From Rhodoferax sp. U11-2br (GTDB taxonomy: Bacteria > Pseudomonadota > Gammaproteobacteria > Burkholderiales > Burkholderiaceae_C): a DNA stretch of 64,000 nt. Location: positions 1 to 64,000 of the forward strand of contig NZ_JAHFZF010000024.1 in the NCBI RefSeq assembly GCF_018619435.1, in the 5' to 3' direction. Positions 1 to 8,487 of the stretch are shown here, piece by piece. The translations under genes were made by a program, and so were the position numbers. Within the stretch, counting starts at the first letter, position 1, and each line of letters begins with the position of its first letter. The notes under the pieces were generated by a model. That model was not told the DNA's origin, did not search any database, and saw nothing but the letters and a program-made list of their open reading frames with translations.

Positions 1-1
1 C

Positions 2-661
2 AGCGAGGCGTCGCTTGGCAACACGCTGCGGGCTTATGTGCAGCTCGCCTTCAATGGCAAACTGCTGGTTTATGCGGTTTCCGGTGGTTTCTACTATGGT
101 GGTTGTTATGCATTTATTGCTGGCACACCGTTCGCCTATGTCGATTACTACCACCTCTCGCCACGCTACTACGGCCTGATCTTTGGGGCCAACATCATCG
201 GCCTGATGGTGCTGAACTATTTCAATACACGCCTGTTGCGGCGCTTTGGTGCGAACGAAATCTTTCGTTTTGGTACCTGGATCGCAGCTGGCTCAGGCAT
301 CGTCCTGGCCATCAACGCCTACTTCGGCTGGGGTGGCATTGCGGGGCTCGCAGTTCCGATCTTCTGCTACATGTCTGTCAGCGGCCTGATCGTGGCCAAC
401 TCGGTAGCCAGCGCACTCTCGGCCTTCCCCAAGCAAGCAGGCGCTGCTTCGTCACTGGTGGGTGCCATGCACTACGGCAGCGGCGTGTTTAGCGCGGCCA
501 TGCTCGGCTGGTTTGCAGATGGCACACCCTGGCCAATGGGGTGGCTCGTGGCGGTCGCTGGCATAGGCTGCCTGCTAACAGCCCTGATGCAAGCCCGCCT
601 TGCGCCTGCTGCTGACACCGTCAAGGAAACTGTCTTGACTCAACCCGTGCACAGCACATGA
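2..661 (+). CDS. Bcr/CflA-type multidrug MFS transporter, C-terminal part
   Basis: This is the last 219 codons of an inner-membrane proton-driven drug exporter of the major facilitator superfamily, Bcr/CflA type; its start lies before the window. The reading frame is open to base 2 (residues SEASLGNTLRAY), so the GTG at 38 is internal and not a start. The visible part has about six hydrophobic helices and the loop motif RRFGANEIFR between them, as in the second half of 12-helix transporters. The helix with SALSAFPKQAGAASSLVGA matches the conserved late segment of Bcr/CflA proteins. The stop codon overlaps an ATG at 658. The substrate cannot be told from the sequence. Confidence 0.85.
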   Translation, partial: SEASLGNTLRAYVQLAFNGKLLVYAVSGGFYYGGCYAFIAGTPFAYVDYYHLSPRYYGLIFGANIIGLMVLNYFNTRLLRRFGANEIFRFGTWIAAGSGIVLAINAYFGWGGIAGLAVPIFCYMSVSGLIVANSVASALSAFPKQAGAASSLVGAMHYGSGVFSAAMLGWFADGTPWPMGWLVAVAGIGCLLTALMQARLAPAADTVKETVLTQPVHST

Positions 662-678
662 ACTTGGAGAATCCAAAC

Positions 679-1446
679 ATGAAACTTATCGTTGCAATGT
701 CATCCTTGCTTTTAGCGACCGTCTCTCAGGCTCAGGAAGCGCCCCGCAGCGCGCCAGCTCCCTCACCGGACGTCAAAATCGTCGCCCCCCAACTCGATAC
801 ATATACACGGGAATTGTTGTTTGGAGACGTCTGGAAGCGTAAGGAACTCTCACCACGTGACCGCAGCCTGGTCACCCTCTCGTCACTGCTCGCCAACGGC
901 CAATCAGCCCTGATGACGGGCCATCTCAATCTCGCACTCGACAACGGTCTGCTGCCGAAAGAGATCTCAGCGCTGATCACCCATCTGGCCTTTTACACCG
1001 GCTGGCCTAATGCCATGTCGGCAGTCGGCGTTGCCAAAGCGGTTTTTGCCCAACGCGGCATCCAGATCGCAACACCGTCCTCGGAACCGGCCAGCCTGCT
1101 GACACCGGACGCAGAAAGCGAGAAGCATCGACGTGCGGCTGTCGCAGCGGCCACCTCAGGTGTCGCACCCGATCTCGGGAACTATACGAATGAGGTGTTG
1201 TTTGGCGACCTGTGGCGCCAGAGCGACCTTACGCCGCGCGACCGGAGCCTGATCACCATGGCGGCGCTGATTGCACGGGGGCAAGCTGAGCAACTGCCCT
1301 TTCATCTCAATCGCGCGATGGATAGCGGTCTTACTCGCGAGCAGGCAGGCGAGGTCGTGACACATTTGGCGTTCTATGCGGGCTGGCCCAGAGCCATGTC
1401 TGCGGTGCCGGTGATCAAGGCCGTCTTCGAATCCCGCGAAAAATGA
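679..1446 (+). CDS. Exported protein with two carboxymuconolactone-decarboxylase-like domains
   Basis: This 255-residue protein has a clear signal peptide (MKLIVAMSSLLLATVSQA, then QEAP) and two tandem copies of the CMD fold, at about residues 40-120 and 160-250. Each copy has the pattern LFGDVWKR...LSPRDRSL...THLAFYxGWPxAMSA. The family includes gamma-carboxymuconolactone decarboxylase and AhpD. Neither copy has the CxxC of AhpD, so an alkylhydroperoxidase role is unlikely. I chose the ATG at 679 because GGAG lies at good spacing before it and the signal peptide starts there; an ATG at 658 overlaps the previous stop. Such secreted CMD proteins often sit next to MFS or oxidoreductase genes, but their substrate is unknown. 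Confidence 0.82.
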   Translation: MKLIVAMSSLLLATVSQAQEAPRSAPAPSPDVKIVAPQLDTYTRELLFGDVWKRKELSPRDRSLVTLSSLLANGQSALMTGHLNLALDNGLLPKEISALITHLAFYTGWPNAMSAVGVAKAVFAQRGIQIATPSSEPASLLTPDAESEKHRRAAVAAATSGVAPDLGNYTNEVLFGDLWRQSDLTPRDRSLITMAALIARGQAEQLPFHLNRAMDSGLTREQAGEVVTHLAFYAGWPRAMSAVPVIKAVFESREK

Positions 1447-1476
1447 GTCGGGACGGACGGTGATGCAGCAAACAAG

Positions 1477-2262
1477 ATGACCTTCGGAAAACGCTTGAGA
1501 ACCAGTCTCATGGTCGCATTGGCGGCGCTTGCCCTGTCCTTCGGGCTCAGCCTGGCACGTGCGGCCATCCAGAGCGAGAACATCCAGGGACAGGGCTGGC
1601 AGACCGCGCCGCGGCATACCACCGGTTTGGCGCCGGACCCGCTGCAGTGGCGCGACACGGCTATCGTCCAGGTTTATGCCGCGCCCACCTATGGCTGGCG
1701 CGGCCTGTTTGCGGTGCATCCGTGGATCATCTTCAAACGTGCGGGGGAAAGCGACTACACGCGCTACGACGTGATCGGATGGGGTGGCGACAATGTTATT
1801 CGACGTGATTACGCGCTCCCAGATGGTTTGTGGTACGGCTCACAGCCCACATTGCTGGTTGATCAGCGCGGCGTTGGCGTTAACGGCCTGGTCGATCAGA
1901 TTGAGGCCGCCATCACCAGCTACCCGTATCCACACAGCTACCACGCCTGGCCCGGCCCCAATAGCAACACTTTCCTTGCCCACATAGGCCGTGAAGTACC
2001 CGCGCTGGGGCTGGACCTGCCGGCCAATGCCATCGGCAAGGACTATCGGCCACTCACACAAGTGTTCGGTCGGTCCTCGTCAGGGCGCGGCGTGCAGGTC
2101 TCGTTGTTTGGACTTCTGGGCCTGAGCGTTGGGATTGAGGAGGGCATCGAATTCAATGTGCTTGGCCTGGATTTCGGAGTTGACTTCAACAGCCTCGGCC
2201 TGCGCCTGCCTTTCATCGGCCGCATTGGGATGGATGACACTACGCGCAAGATGAACAACTAG
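1477..2262 (+). CDS. DUF3750 family protein, probably exported
   Basis: A 261-residue protein of unknown function that matches DUF3750 by its central block (VQVYAAPTYGWRGLFAVHPW, then DVIGWGG and SYPYPHSYHAWPGPNSNTF). The first 29 residues form a signal peptide or membrane anchor ending LSLARA, so it probably acts in the periplasm or on the membrane. The C-terminal third is rich in Gly, Leu and Phe repeats (LGLDFGVDFNSLGLRL) and could contact lipid. It follows the CMD gene by 30 bases, in the same direction, and has only a weak ribosome binding site. The family assignment is from memory of conserved motifs. Confidence 0.75.
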   Translation: MTFGKRLRTSLMVALAALALSFGLSLARAAIQSENIQGQGWQTAPRHTTGLAPDPLQWRDTAIVQVYAAPTYGWRGLFAVHPWIIFKRAGESDYTRYDVIGWGGDNVIRRDYALPDGLWYGSQPTLLVDQRGVGVNGLVDQIEAAITSYPYPHSYHAWPGPNSNTFLAHIGREVPALGLDLPANAIGKDYRPLTQVFGRSSSGRGVQVSLFGLLGLSVGIEEGIEFNVLGLDFGVDFNSLGLRLPFIGRIGMDDTTRKMNN

Positions 2263-2307
2263 CCCGACATCAATGCCAATGCTCCTGGCTTGGGATGATT
2301 TCGAAAA

Positions 2308-3279
2308 TCAACGACGCCGTTTTGATTTCACCTTTGATGCAGCGACTTGGTTCAATTCTGTTTCGCTCAGCACGTATGTCGGCGTATTCAGCAGACACTG
2401 TATGGCTAAGTCAATGAAGGCGCGTACGCGTTTGGGTTGCGCCGTACGGTTGCCATAGTAGATGTGCAGGCCGATGTGTTCACTCATGTGCTGCAACAGC
2501 ACCGGAACAAGTTGGCCGCTGCGAATATGACCAGCCGCTGACATGTTCGAGATCTGACCAATGACCTGACCGGTCAAAACCGCCTGCATTTCCAACTCAG
2601 TGTCATTGCTTGAGAGCGTGGGCGAAACATGCTGATGGACAACTTCACCATTGATGTTGAGGTACCACGGCAGGATCTGACTTGTGGCTGGGTGCCGAAA
2701 TACGCTACAGCGGTGCAAAGTCAGGTCTTCCAGGGTGTTCGGGATGCCAAAGCGCTCCAGATAGCTAGGTGCGGCGCAAATAATCAATTGGATCGGGAAC
2801 AATCTGCGGGCAATCACCCCTTCATCTGGACTGGTTCCTATCCGAAAGCCAACATCTACCCTGTCTAGCACCCAGTTGCCGAGTCCATCGTCGAGTAGCA
2901 CATCTGGTTGGATGTCAGGGTAGAGTCGACAGAACTCGTCGATCACCGGCATCAGGATACTCGCAAACGACGACCTCGGACCAACAATGCGAAGAGGACC
3001 CGCGATCTCGTCTTTGGATTCGCGTGCACGACTGAGTGCCCGCTCCAACGTTGCCAAAGCAGGCTGCGTGGCTTCCAGGAAGCGCTGACCCTCGTCTGTC
3101 AGTGCCAGACTGCGGGTCGTACGGTGCAGCAGACGCACCCCCAGATGCTGTTCGAGTTGTGCCAGTGACTGGCTGGCCGCTTGTGGTGACACACCTAACG
3201 CGATGGCCGCACGGCGAATACTGCCCAGGGCCACAGCCTTGGCGAAAGTGTCTATGGCACGAAGTTCATTGATAGGCAT
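2308..3279 (-). CDS. LysR-family transcriptional regulator
   Basis: A 323-residue regulator with an N-terminal winged helix-turn-helix (residues 4-62, with AAIALGVSPQAASQSLAQLE as the recognition helix region) and a periplasmic-binding-protein-like sensor domain from about residue 90. The closest subgroup by motif is the large proteobacterial set regulating divergent short-chain dehydrogenases and quinone or aldehyde reductases. It diverges from the SDR gene at 3417 and likely controls that operon. A 6+6 base inverted repeat fitting the LysR T-N11-A pattern lies in the gap. The C-terminus ends in a basic run (SKVKSKRRR), slightly longer than usual. Confidence 0.9.
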   Translation of the reverse strand: MPINELRAIDTFAKAVALGSIRRAAIALGVSPQAASQSLAQLEQHLGVRLLHRTTRSLALTDEGQRFLEATQPALATLERALSRARESKDEIAGPLRIVGPRSSFASILMPVIDEFCRLYPDIQPDVLLDDGLGNWVLDRVDVGFRIGTSPDEGVIARRLFPIQLIICAAPSYLERFGIPNTLEDLTLHRCSVFRHPATSQILPWYLNINGEVVHQHVSPTLSSNDTELEMQAVLTGQVIGQISNMSAAGHIRSGQLVPVLLQHMSEHIGLHIYYGNRTAQPKRVRAFIDLAIQCLLNTPTYVLSETELNQVAASKVKSKRRR

Positions 3280-3310
3280 GTTGGCGTAAGTTCTATGAAG
3301 CTGGCATCAG

Positions 3311-3329
3311 TATCAATCCTTTATTGATT
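3311..3329. promoter_or_regulatory. Candidate LysR operator
   Basis: The inverted repeat ATCAAT-N5-ATTGAT lies midway between the divergent LysR gene and the SDR operon. It fits the T-N11-A LysR box. Binding is inferred only from position and symmetry. Confidence 0.5.
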
Positions 3330-3416
3330 CTCGTGCAAGTATTTGCCATCTACTCAATTGACGGCCGTTCCCCTACATTCTGGCCTGTGGATGCCACCAA
3401 TACAAAGGAATACAAG

Positions 3417-4259
3417 ATGAAAGACGTGATTGTTGTCGTAGGGGCTGGTTCGATCGGCCAGGCCATCGCCAGGCGCGTGGGCGCTGGTAAACATGTGTTG
3501 CTTGCCAGCCTGACTGCTCAGGAAGCCAATCTGGCAGCCAAGGCTTTTGAAGACTCCGGATTTACCGTCAGCGTGGCCGCTGTCGATATCACTTCACGGG
3601 AATCTGTACAAGCGCTTGTCAACACCGCTACAGACCTAGGCAACGTCACGGGATTGATCCATGCCGCCGGGGTGTCACCCTCGCAGGCATCTCCTGCCAC
3701 CATCCTGCGGGTTGACCTGTATGGCACAGCCCTGGTACTGGAACTGTTTGGCGAGGTCATTGCGCGCGGTGGCGCGGGGGTGGTCATCTCCTCACAGTCC
3801 GGCCATCGACTGCATGCGTTGAAGCCGGCCCAGGACAAGGCTCTCGCGACCACGCCGGTAGAAGAATTACTTCAGCTGGACTTTCTAAAAGCCGAGCACG
3901 TCACCGACCCGCTTCTGGCCTATCAGTTGTCCAAGCGTGCCAATTCGCTGCGCGTGATGGCCGAGGCAGTGCGTTGGGGACAGCGCGGCGCGCGGATCAA
4001 CAGCATCAGCCCTGGCATCATCATCACGCCGCTGGCCAAGGATGAGTTGACCGGTCCACGTGGTATAGGTTATCGCCGAATGATTGAGGGTTGCCCCGTA
4101 GGACGCGCCGGTACACCCGACGAAGTGGGCCAGGTGGCTGCCTTGCTGATGGGGCCCGATGGTGCCTTCATCACCGGAAGCGACTTCCTGATGGATGGGG
4201 GCGTGACCGCCGCTTACCGTTTTGGCGATCTGGCATCCCCTGCCGCCACTAACGCATGA
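3417..4259 (+). CDS. Short-chain dehydrogenase/reductase (SDR)
   Basis: A 280-residue cytoplasmic NAD(P)-dependent oxidoreductase of the SDR superfamily. The cofactor motif GAGSIGQAIA is at the N-terminus, the catalytic serine is in VISSQSGH, and the YxxxK pair is in YQLSKRA. Between Ser and Tyr there is a longer insertion (KPAQDKALATTPVEELLQ) than in the classical family. The end shows the usual FITGSDFLMDGG motif. I chose the ATG at 3417 because AAAGGA precedes it; in-frame sequence upstream has no family similarity. It is the first gene of a rightward operon that continues with cytochrome P460. The substrate is unknown. Confidence 0.88.
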   Translation: MKDVIVVVGAGSIGQAIARRVGAGKHVLLASLTAQEANLAAKAFEDSGFTVSVAAVDITSRESVQALVNTATDLGNVTGLIHAAGVSPSQASPATILRVDLYGTALVLELFGEVIARGGAGVVISSQSGHRLHALKPAQDKALATTPVEELLQLDFLKAEHVTDPLLAYQLSKRANSLRVMAEAVRWGQRGARINSISPGIIITPLAKDELTGPRGIGYRRMIEGCPVGRAGTPDEVGQVAALLMGPDGAFITGSDFLMDGGVTAAYRFGDLASPAATNA

Positions 4260-4331
4260 CTTCGGTTGAAGGTTGATCAACGATTTCCGCAGATGGCCAA
4301 TCGAATTGTCGAAACATTTCAAGGTGAATCC

Positions 4332-4802
4332 ATGAAAGTCCCATACCGTCGCGTCGTAATGCGCACTCTCACATTTTGGACCCTCACTCTGACCGCAGGT
4401 TGGGTTATTGCCGAAAGCAATCGGGTCACGTTTCCAACTGCGCTAGACCAATTGGTGCACTACGCCACCGTCAAAAGGGGCCAGTCCACAGAACACATGT
4501 TGACCAGCCAAGCCGCCATCGACGCTGTCAAAAAGGGCCAGCCCGTGCCAAACGGCACCCACGTTGTTCTGGTGGATTACCGTGATGCCAAGGTCTTCAG
4601 ATACTTCGTGATGGAAAAAGGCAGCAACTGGGGTGCCGACTACGAGCCCAAGCGACGCACGCACGACTGGCAGTTTCAGGCATTCAAACCGGACAGAACC
4701 ATCAATCTGAGCGAGAACTCCGCCCGCTGTCAATCGTGTCACCAAAGCCAGGAAACCGAGCAGTACCTTTACACACTCAATGATCTCAGGCAATCCAAAT
4801 AA
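4332..4802 (+). CDS. Cytochrome P460 family c-type haem protein
   Basis: A 156-residue exported protein: a basic N-terminus with a hydrophobic stretch ending in WVIAES is followed by a P460 domain and one CxxCH haem c site (CQSCH, about residues 133-137). Cytochromes P460 are periplasmic and can oxidise hydroxylamine or bind small nitrogen or oxygen ligands. The lysine that cross-links the haem in true P460 cannot be confirmed by eye. The next gene, 17 bases on, encodes a multi-helix membrane protein with paired histidines, a plausible electron-transfer partner. The ATG at 4332 is preceded by AAGGTG. Members outside ammonia oxidisers are poorly studied. Confidence 0.78.
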   Translation: MKVPYRRVVMRTLTFWTLTLTAGWVIAESNRVTFPTALDQLVHYATVKRGQSTEHMLTSQAAIDAVKKGQPVPNGTHVVLVDYRDAKVFRYFVMEKGSNWGADYEPKRRTHDWQFQAFKPDRTINLSENSARCQSCHQSQETEQYLYTLNDLRQSK

Positions 4803-4819
4803 AACCTGCGTCATCCAAG

Positions 4820-5530
4820 ATGAAAACTACATTTCTAATGCGTCTGGGGTTTGATGTCGTGGCAGCTTGCCTGCTGCTGGTCGCACTGGCTTACTACTGG
4901 CTGGGCAACCTGTCGCATGAATGGATCGGTACCTGTTTCTTTCTGCTGATCGCCCTGCACAACATGTTCAATTGGCACTGGTATGGCGTCCTGCCCAAAA
5001 AGCGGCGTACAGCGTCTGGCAAGTTCGATATGGTGATGACACTGGCCCTCCTGATGGCCATGCTGGTGCTAATGGTCACCAGTGTGGTGGTATCACTCAC
5101 CGTGTTCAGCTTCCTGCAGATCAAGGACAACTACACGGTCCGACAGATCCATGCGTTCTCTGCCTACTGGGCCATGATCTTTGTGGCCATTCACATCGGC
5201 ATACGCTGGACAAGGGTCATGAATGCAATCCGAAGTGCGCTCCACCTCTCAGCGGAAAGCTCGACCCGCAAGCTGGTGTTGCGCCTCATCGCTGGTGCCT
5301 TTGCCCTCTCCGGCCTGCAAAGCGCAGTGGCCTTGGATATCAGCTCAAAGCTCACTCTTCAGGTAAGTATTGATTGGTGGGACTTTGAGGCGTCGACCGC
5401 CGGATTCTTCCTGGGTTGGGTATCGATTGTCGGCCTGTTCGCCTGCGTCTCCCACTACGGCTTCACGGGTATCCAACAACTGAATCGGTATCGCAAAGCG
5501 GCCTTGACATCCCGTGTGACAAACCCCTGA
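4820..5530 (+). CDS. DUF4405 membrane protein, possible b-type cytochrome
   Basis: A 236-residue integral membrane protein with about five transmembrane segments, matching DUF4405. Histidines lie in a pattern like b-type haem ligands: LHNMFNWHWYG at the end of helix 2 and IHAFSAYWAMIFVAIHIG in helix 4, where two His are 13 residues apart. That would suit a membrane cytochrome passing electrons between the quinone pool and the periplasmic P460 protein encoded just before it. The haem role is inference from His spacing; the family has no assigned function. It is cotranscribed with the SDR, P460 and alcohol dehydrogenase genes by spacing. Confidence 0.72.
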   Translation: MKTTFLMRLGFDVVAACLLLVALAYYWLGNLSHEWIGTCFFLLIALHNMFNWHWYGVLPKKRRTASGKFDMVMTLALLMAMLVLMVTSVVVSLTVFSFLQIKDNYTVRQIHAFSAYWAMIFVAIHIGIRWTRVMNAIRSALHLSAESSTRKLVLRLIAGAFALSGLQSAVALDISSKLTLQVSIDWWDFEASTAGFFLGWVSIVGLFACVSHYGFTGIQQLNRYRKAALTSRVTNP

Positions 5531-5574
5531 AAAAATTCAATCAATCACTTACACCCTAGAGAAGGAATAACACC

Positions 5575-6639
5575 ATGACCTACCCCGTTCGCGCCTACGC
5601 TGCCCACTCTCCCACAGGCCGTCTTGGCCTGTTCAACTTTGACCGCCGCAGCCCACGGGAAGACGACGTGGTGATTGAAGTCCTCTACTGTGGCGTCTGC
5701 CACTCCGACCTGCACAACGTGCGCAACGATTGGGGCAATGCCAACTACCCGATGGTGCCAGGTCACGAAATCATCGGTCGTGTGATCGAGGTTGGCCCAC
5801 GGGTGACTCGCTTCAAGGCCGGTGATCACGTTGGCGTCGGTTGCCTGGTGGACTCGTGCTTGCACTGCGGCGCTTGCGGTAAGGGCTGGGAACAATATTG
5901 CGAGAACGGCGCCACCTATACCTACAACGGTACCGATCCGGTAGACGGCAGCCGTACGCAAGGGGGTTACTCGGAGAAGGTCGTTGTCAAGCAGGAATTC
6001 GTACTTAAAGTGCCTGACGGTCTGGACCTGGCGGGTGCCGCGCCGCTGCTGTGCGCTGGCATAACTACATTTTCTCCGCTGCGCCACTGGAAGGTGAGCG
6101 CTGGCAGCAAGGTCGCTATTGTTGGCCTGGGCGGGCTCGGCCACATGGGCCTGAAGCTGGCCAAGGCAATGGGGGCTGAGGTGACACTGTTCAGCCGCTC
6201 ACCCGGCAAGGAGCTTGACGCGCGCCGCCTGGGTGCCGACCACATCGTCATTTCTACCGACGCGGCGCAGATGGCTGCCGTGGCTGGGCACTTTGATCTC
6301 ATCATCGATACCGTTCCCTATTTACACGACGTGAACCCGTACGTACCCACGCTGGCCACGGGCGGCACCATGGTGATGGTGGGCTACCTAGGCCCGCTGG
6401 AGGACTTCAACACGGGCCCGTTGGTCTTCGCTCGCCGGGCCCTGGCCGGCTCGCTGATTGGAGGCATCGCCGAGACGCAGGAGATGCTGGACTTTTGTGG
6501 CCAACACGGCATCACCTCAGACATCGAGGTCATCAACATCCAGGACATCAACGAAGCCTACGAACGGCTACTCAAGGCGGATGTGAAATACCGCTTTGTG
6601 ATCGACATGGCGTCGCTGAAAGAAGAGGTCCCCGCATGA
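5575..6639 (+). CDS. Zinc-dependent NAD(P) alcohol/aldehyde dehydrogenase, YahK/cinnamyl-alcohol type
   Basis: A 354-residue medium-chain dehydrogenase that likely reduces aldehydes to alcohols. The catalytic zinc site is visible (CGVCHSD followed by GHEIIG), as are the structural zinc cysteines (CLVDSCLHCGACGKGWEQYC) and the Rossmann motif GLGGLGHMGLKLAKAMG. Length and motifs match the cinnamyl-alcohol-dehydrogenase/YahK group. AAGGAA precedes the ATG. It is the fourth gene of the LysR-linked redox operon and overlaps the next gene by ATGA, so the two are translationally coupled. An aldehyde-detoxifying role fits the operon but is not proven. Confidence 0.9.
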   Translation: MTYPVRAYAAHSPTGRLGLFNFDRRSPREDDVVIEVLYCGVCHSDLHNVRNDWGNANYPMVPGHEIIGRVIEVGPRVTRFKAGDHVGVGCLVDSCLHCGACGKGWEQYCENGATYTYNGTDPVDGSRTQGGYSEKVVVKQEFVLKVPDGLDLAGAAPLLCAGITTFSPLRHWKVSAGSKVAIVGLGGLGHMGLKLAKAMGAEVTLFSRSPGKELDARRLGADHIVISTDAAQMAAVAGHFDLIIDTVPYLHDVNPYVPTLATGGTMVMVGYLGPLEDFNTGPLVFARRALAGSLIGGIAETQEMLDFCGQHGITSDIEVINIQDINEAYERLLKADVKYRFVIDMASLKEEVPA

Positions 6640-7439
6640 GTGGTGCGCAGATGAACGTGTTGGTGGTGGGTGCCACCGGCAGCATTGGCCGTCTGGTGGT
6701 GGAAGAAGCCATCCGTCAAGGCCATGCGGTGTGCGCTCTTGTGCGCGACCTGCGTGGTGCCAGCCGGTTACACGCTGCGGCACTGAGGGTGGTTGGCGAC
6801 CTCACCCGGCCAAACACCCTGGTTGCGGCGGTCGATGGTGTCGATGCCATTGTGTTCACCCATGGTGCCGATGGTGGCGGCAAGCTCGGCGCCGAGCAGG
6901 TCAGCTACGGGGGCGTACGCAACGTGCTGACTGCACTGGATGGCCACCCGGCACGAATCGCGCTGATGACAGCCATCGGTGTCACCAACCGCACCGGGGC
7001 CTACAACCGCAGCACCGAAGCGCACGATTGGAAACGCCGCAGTGAACGCTTGCTGCGCGCCAGTGGACTGCCGTACACCATCGTGCGCCCAGGCTGGTTC
7101 GACTACAACAACGCCGACCAGCACAGGCTGGTGATGCTGCAAGGTGACACCCGCCATGCCGGTGACCCCCGTGACGGTGTTGTGGCGCGGGTCCAGATCG
7201 CCCAAGTGCTGGTGAACAGCCTCACATCAGCCAGTGCTACCCACAAGACCTTCGAACTGGTGGCCGAGCGTGGGCCTGCCCAAGAGGATTTCGACGGCCT
7301 GTTTGCAGACCTGGACGTCGACACCCCAGGAGTGCTTGACGCGGTGCACGACACGCACAATATGCCACTGGCACAGGAGCCCGAGCGCGTTCGCGATGAC
7401 CTGAGCCGGTTGGCTACGCCTGAACCGCACGAGACCTGA
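6636..7439 (+). CDS. NAD(P)-binding atypical SDR / NmrA-like protein
   Basis: A 267-residue Rossmann-fold protein with the atypical SDR cofactor motif GATGSIGRLV near the N-terminus, then IALMTAIGVTNRTG and the segment YTIVRPGWFD typical of the NmrA/SDR-a5 group. Such proteins act as NAD(P)H-binding reductases or redox sensors. The start ATG overlaps the previous stop; a second ATG five codons later (MNVLVVGATG) is also possible. It is the last gene of the rightward operon. No terminator hairpin stands out after it. Confidence 0.85.
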   Translation: MSGAQMNVLVVGATGSIGRLVVEEAIRQGHAVCALVRDLRGASRLHAAALRVVGDLTRPNTLVAAVDGVDAIVFTHGADGGGKLGAEQVSYGGVRNVLTALDGHPARIALMTAIGVTNRTGAYNRSTEAHDWKRRSERLLRASGLPYTIVRPGWFDYNNADQHRLVMLQGDTRHAGDPRDGVVARVQIAQVLVNSLTSASATHKTFELVAERGPAQEDFDGLFADLDVDTPGVLDAVHDTHNMPLAQEPERVRDDLSRLATPEPHET

Positions 7440-7948
7440 GCGGACATAGAGCCCATTCGTGATTGACCGCGTCCCGTCGACGCATTCAATTTGGTATACC
7501 ACTGCTGTGGACACGAAGCCAAAATCCGTGAGCTACAGTTGGTCTCACTTCAAACGCATGAAATTGGCTTACCGTGAAGCCGGCGGTCGTTGGTGACTGG
7601 TCACGCTGCAATCGAGTCTTTGACCCGAGGGCTCCAGCATTTAGGTCCAAATGAGGGTTTAGATGCCCGATAGCGGTCACTCACCAATGTCGGCAACTGG
7701 CCCGATGGAGCCGCTGGTTCCTGTCAGGTTTCGAGCAATTTCACTGAGGAAATTTAGACATCCAGTTAGCTGCCGTTCGTGAGCGTCAGCAACTGGCCCA
7801 CAGCAGTTACTCCACCCTCCTGCTGAAAAAGACAGATAGTCGATGTTTATACGAACTTTGGAAATCGTCTCCGAGTTCCAAGACTCATCAAACCTGCTTA
7901 TGTTGGGCTCTGGTTTAGGACTTCATTTGTGCGGACAAATGGTTTTTT

Positions 7949-7983
7949 TCGACGGACTTTAATCCACATCGACGGACTTTAAT
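7949..7983 (-). repeat. Two tandem sites like TnsB-binding sites (minus sense)
   Basis: TCGACGGACTTTAAT occurs at 7949-7963 and again at 7969-7983, a 20-base period. Read on the minus strand each begins ATTAAAGTC, the core of Tn7 TnsB-binding sites (Tn7: ATAAAGTCTTAAAC). Tandem spacing of this kind resembles the right end of Tn7. Confidence 0.5.
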
Positions 7984-8010
7984 ACTTGTAACAGGAATTA
8001 TTCCGTGCAA

Positions 8011-8093
8011 TTAAAGTCGTAAACACGGGCCTAGCATTCATGCGGGTTTGCGGGGTGCTGGATTTTGGAGACGTTATTTAAAGTCGTAAACAC
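8011..8093 (+). repeat. Two spaced sites like TnsB-binding sites (plus sense)
   Basis: TTAAAGTCGTAAACAC occurs exactly at 8011-8026 and 8078-8093. It differs by a few bases from the Tn7 transposase-binding core ATAAAGTCTTAAAC. The 67-base spacing is like the more widely spaced sites of a Tn7-type left end. No transposase gene is in the window. Confidence 0.5.
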
Positions 8094-8467
8094 ACACTGC
8101 TTCCCGCTTGAAAAGGCTGAAATTGGGCGTGCTTTAAGCTGTGGATGAAGCCATGTTTGGATGAGTTGATTGGAAGCTGCTGCTCTGGGGCAGCTTTTGG
8201 TCGACAGAGATCGCGCTGTTGTTGAGGAACCATAAAGCGGTTACTCAAATGGAATGTTGCAGCCGCACTTACGACATTGAGGCCGGAGAAGTCTGATTCT
8301 GGTGTTCGGAGTGCCAAGTCTACGGAGCTGAGATTTCCGATGACTCATGTGGGCCAGTTGCGGTCGTAGGTGAACGACTGGTTTCTGGAAGCCAATCGTG
8401 GGACAAGACAGGTCATCAGTCGAGCCCATGCAAAGACTCTGTTTCAGCGGGAGCGGTCATTCAGTCA

Positions 8468-8487
8468 CATCCCACATTTGTGGGATG
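8468..8487. promoter_or_regulatory. Perfect 20-base palindrome downstream of GntR gene
   Basis: CATCCCACA-TT-TGTGGGATG is perfectly symmetric and lies about 70 bases beyond the stop of the GntR gene. It lacks a following run of T on either strand, so it is either an operator or a weak terminator stem. Confidence 0.4.
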
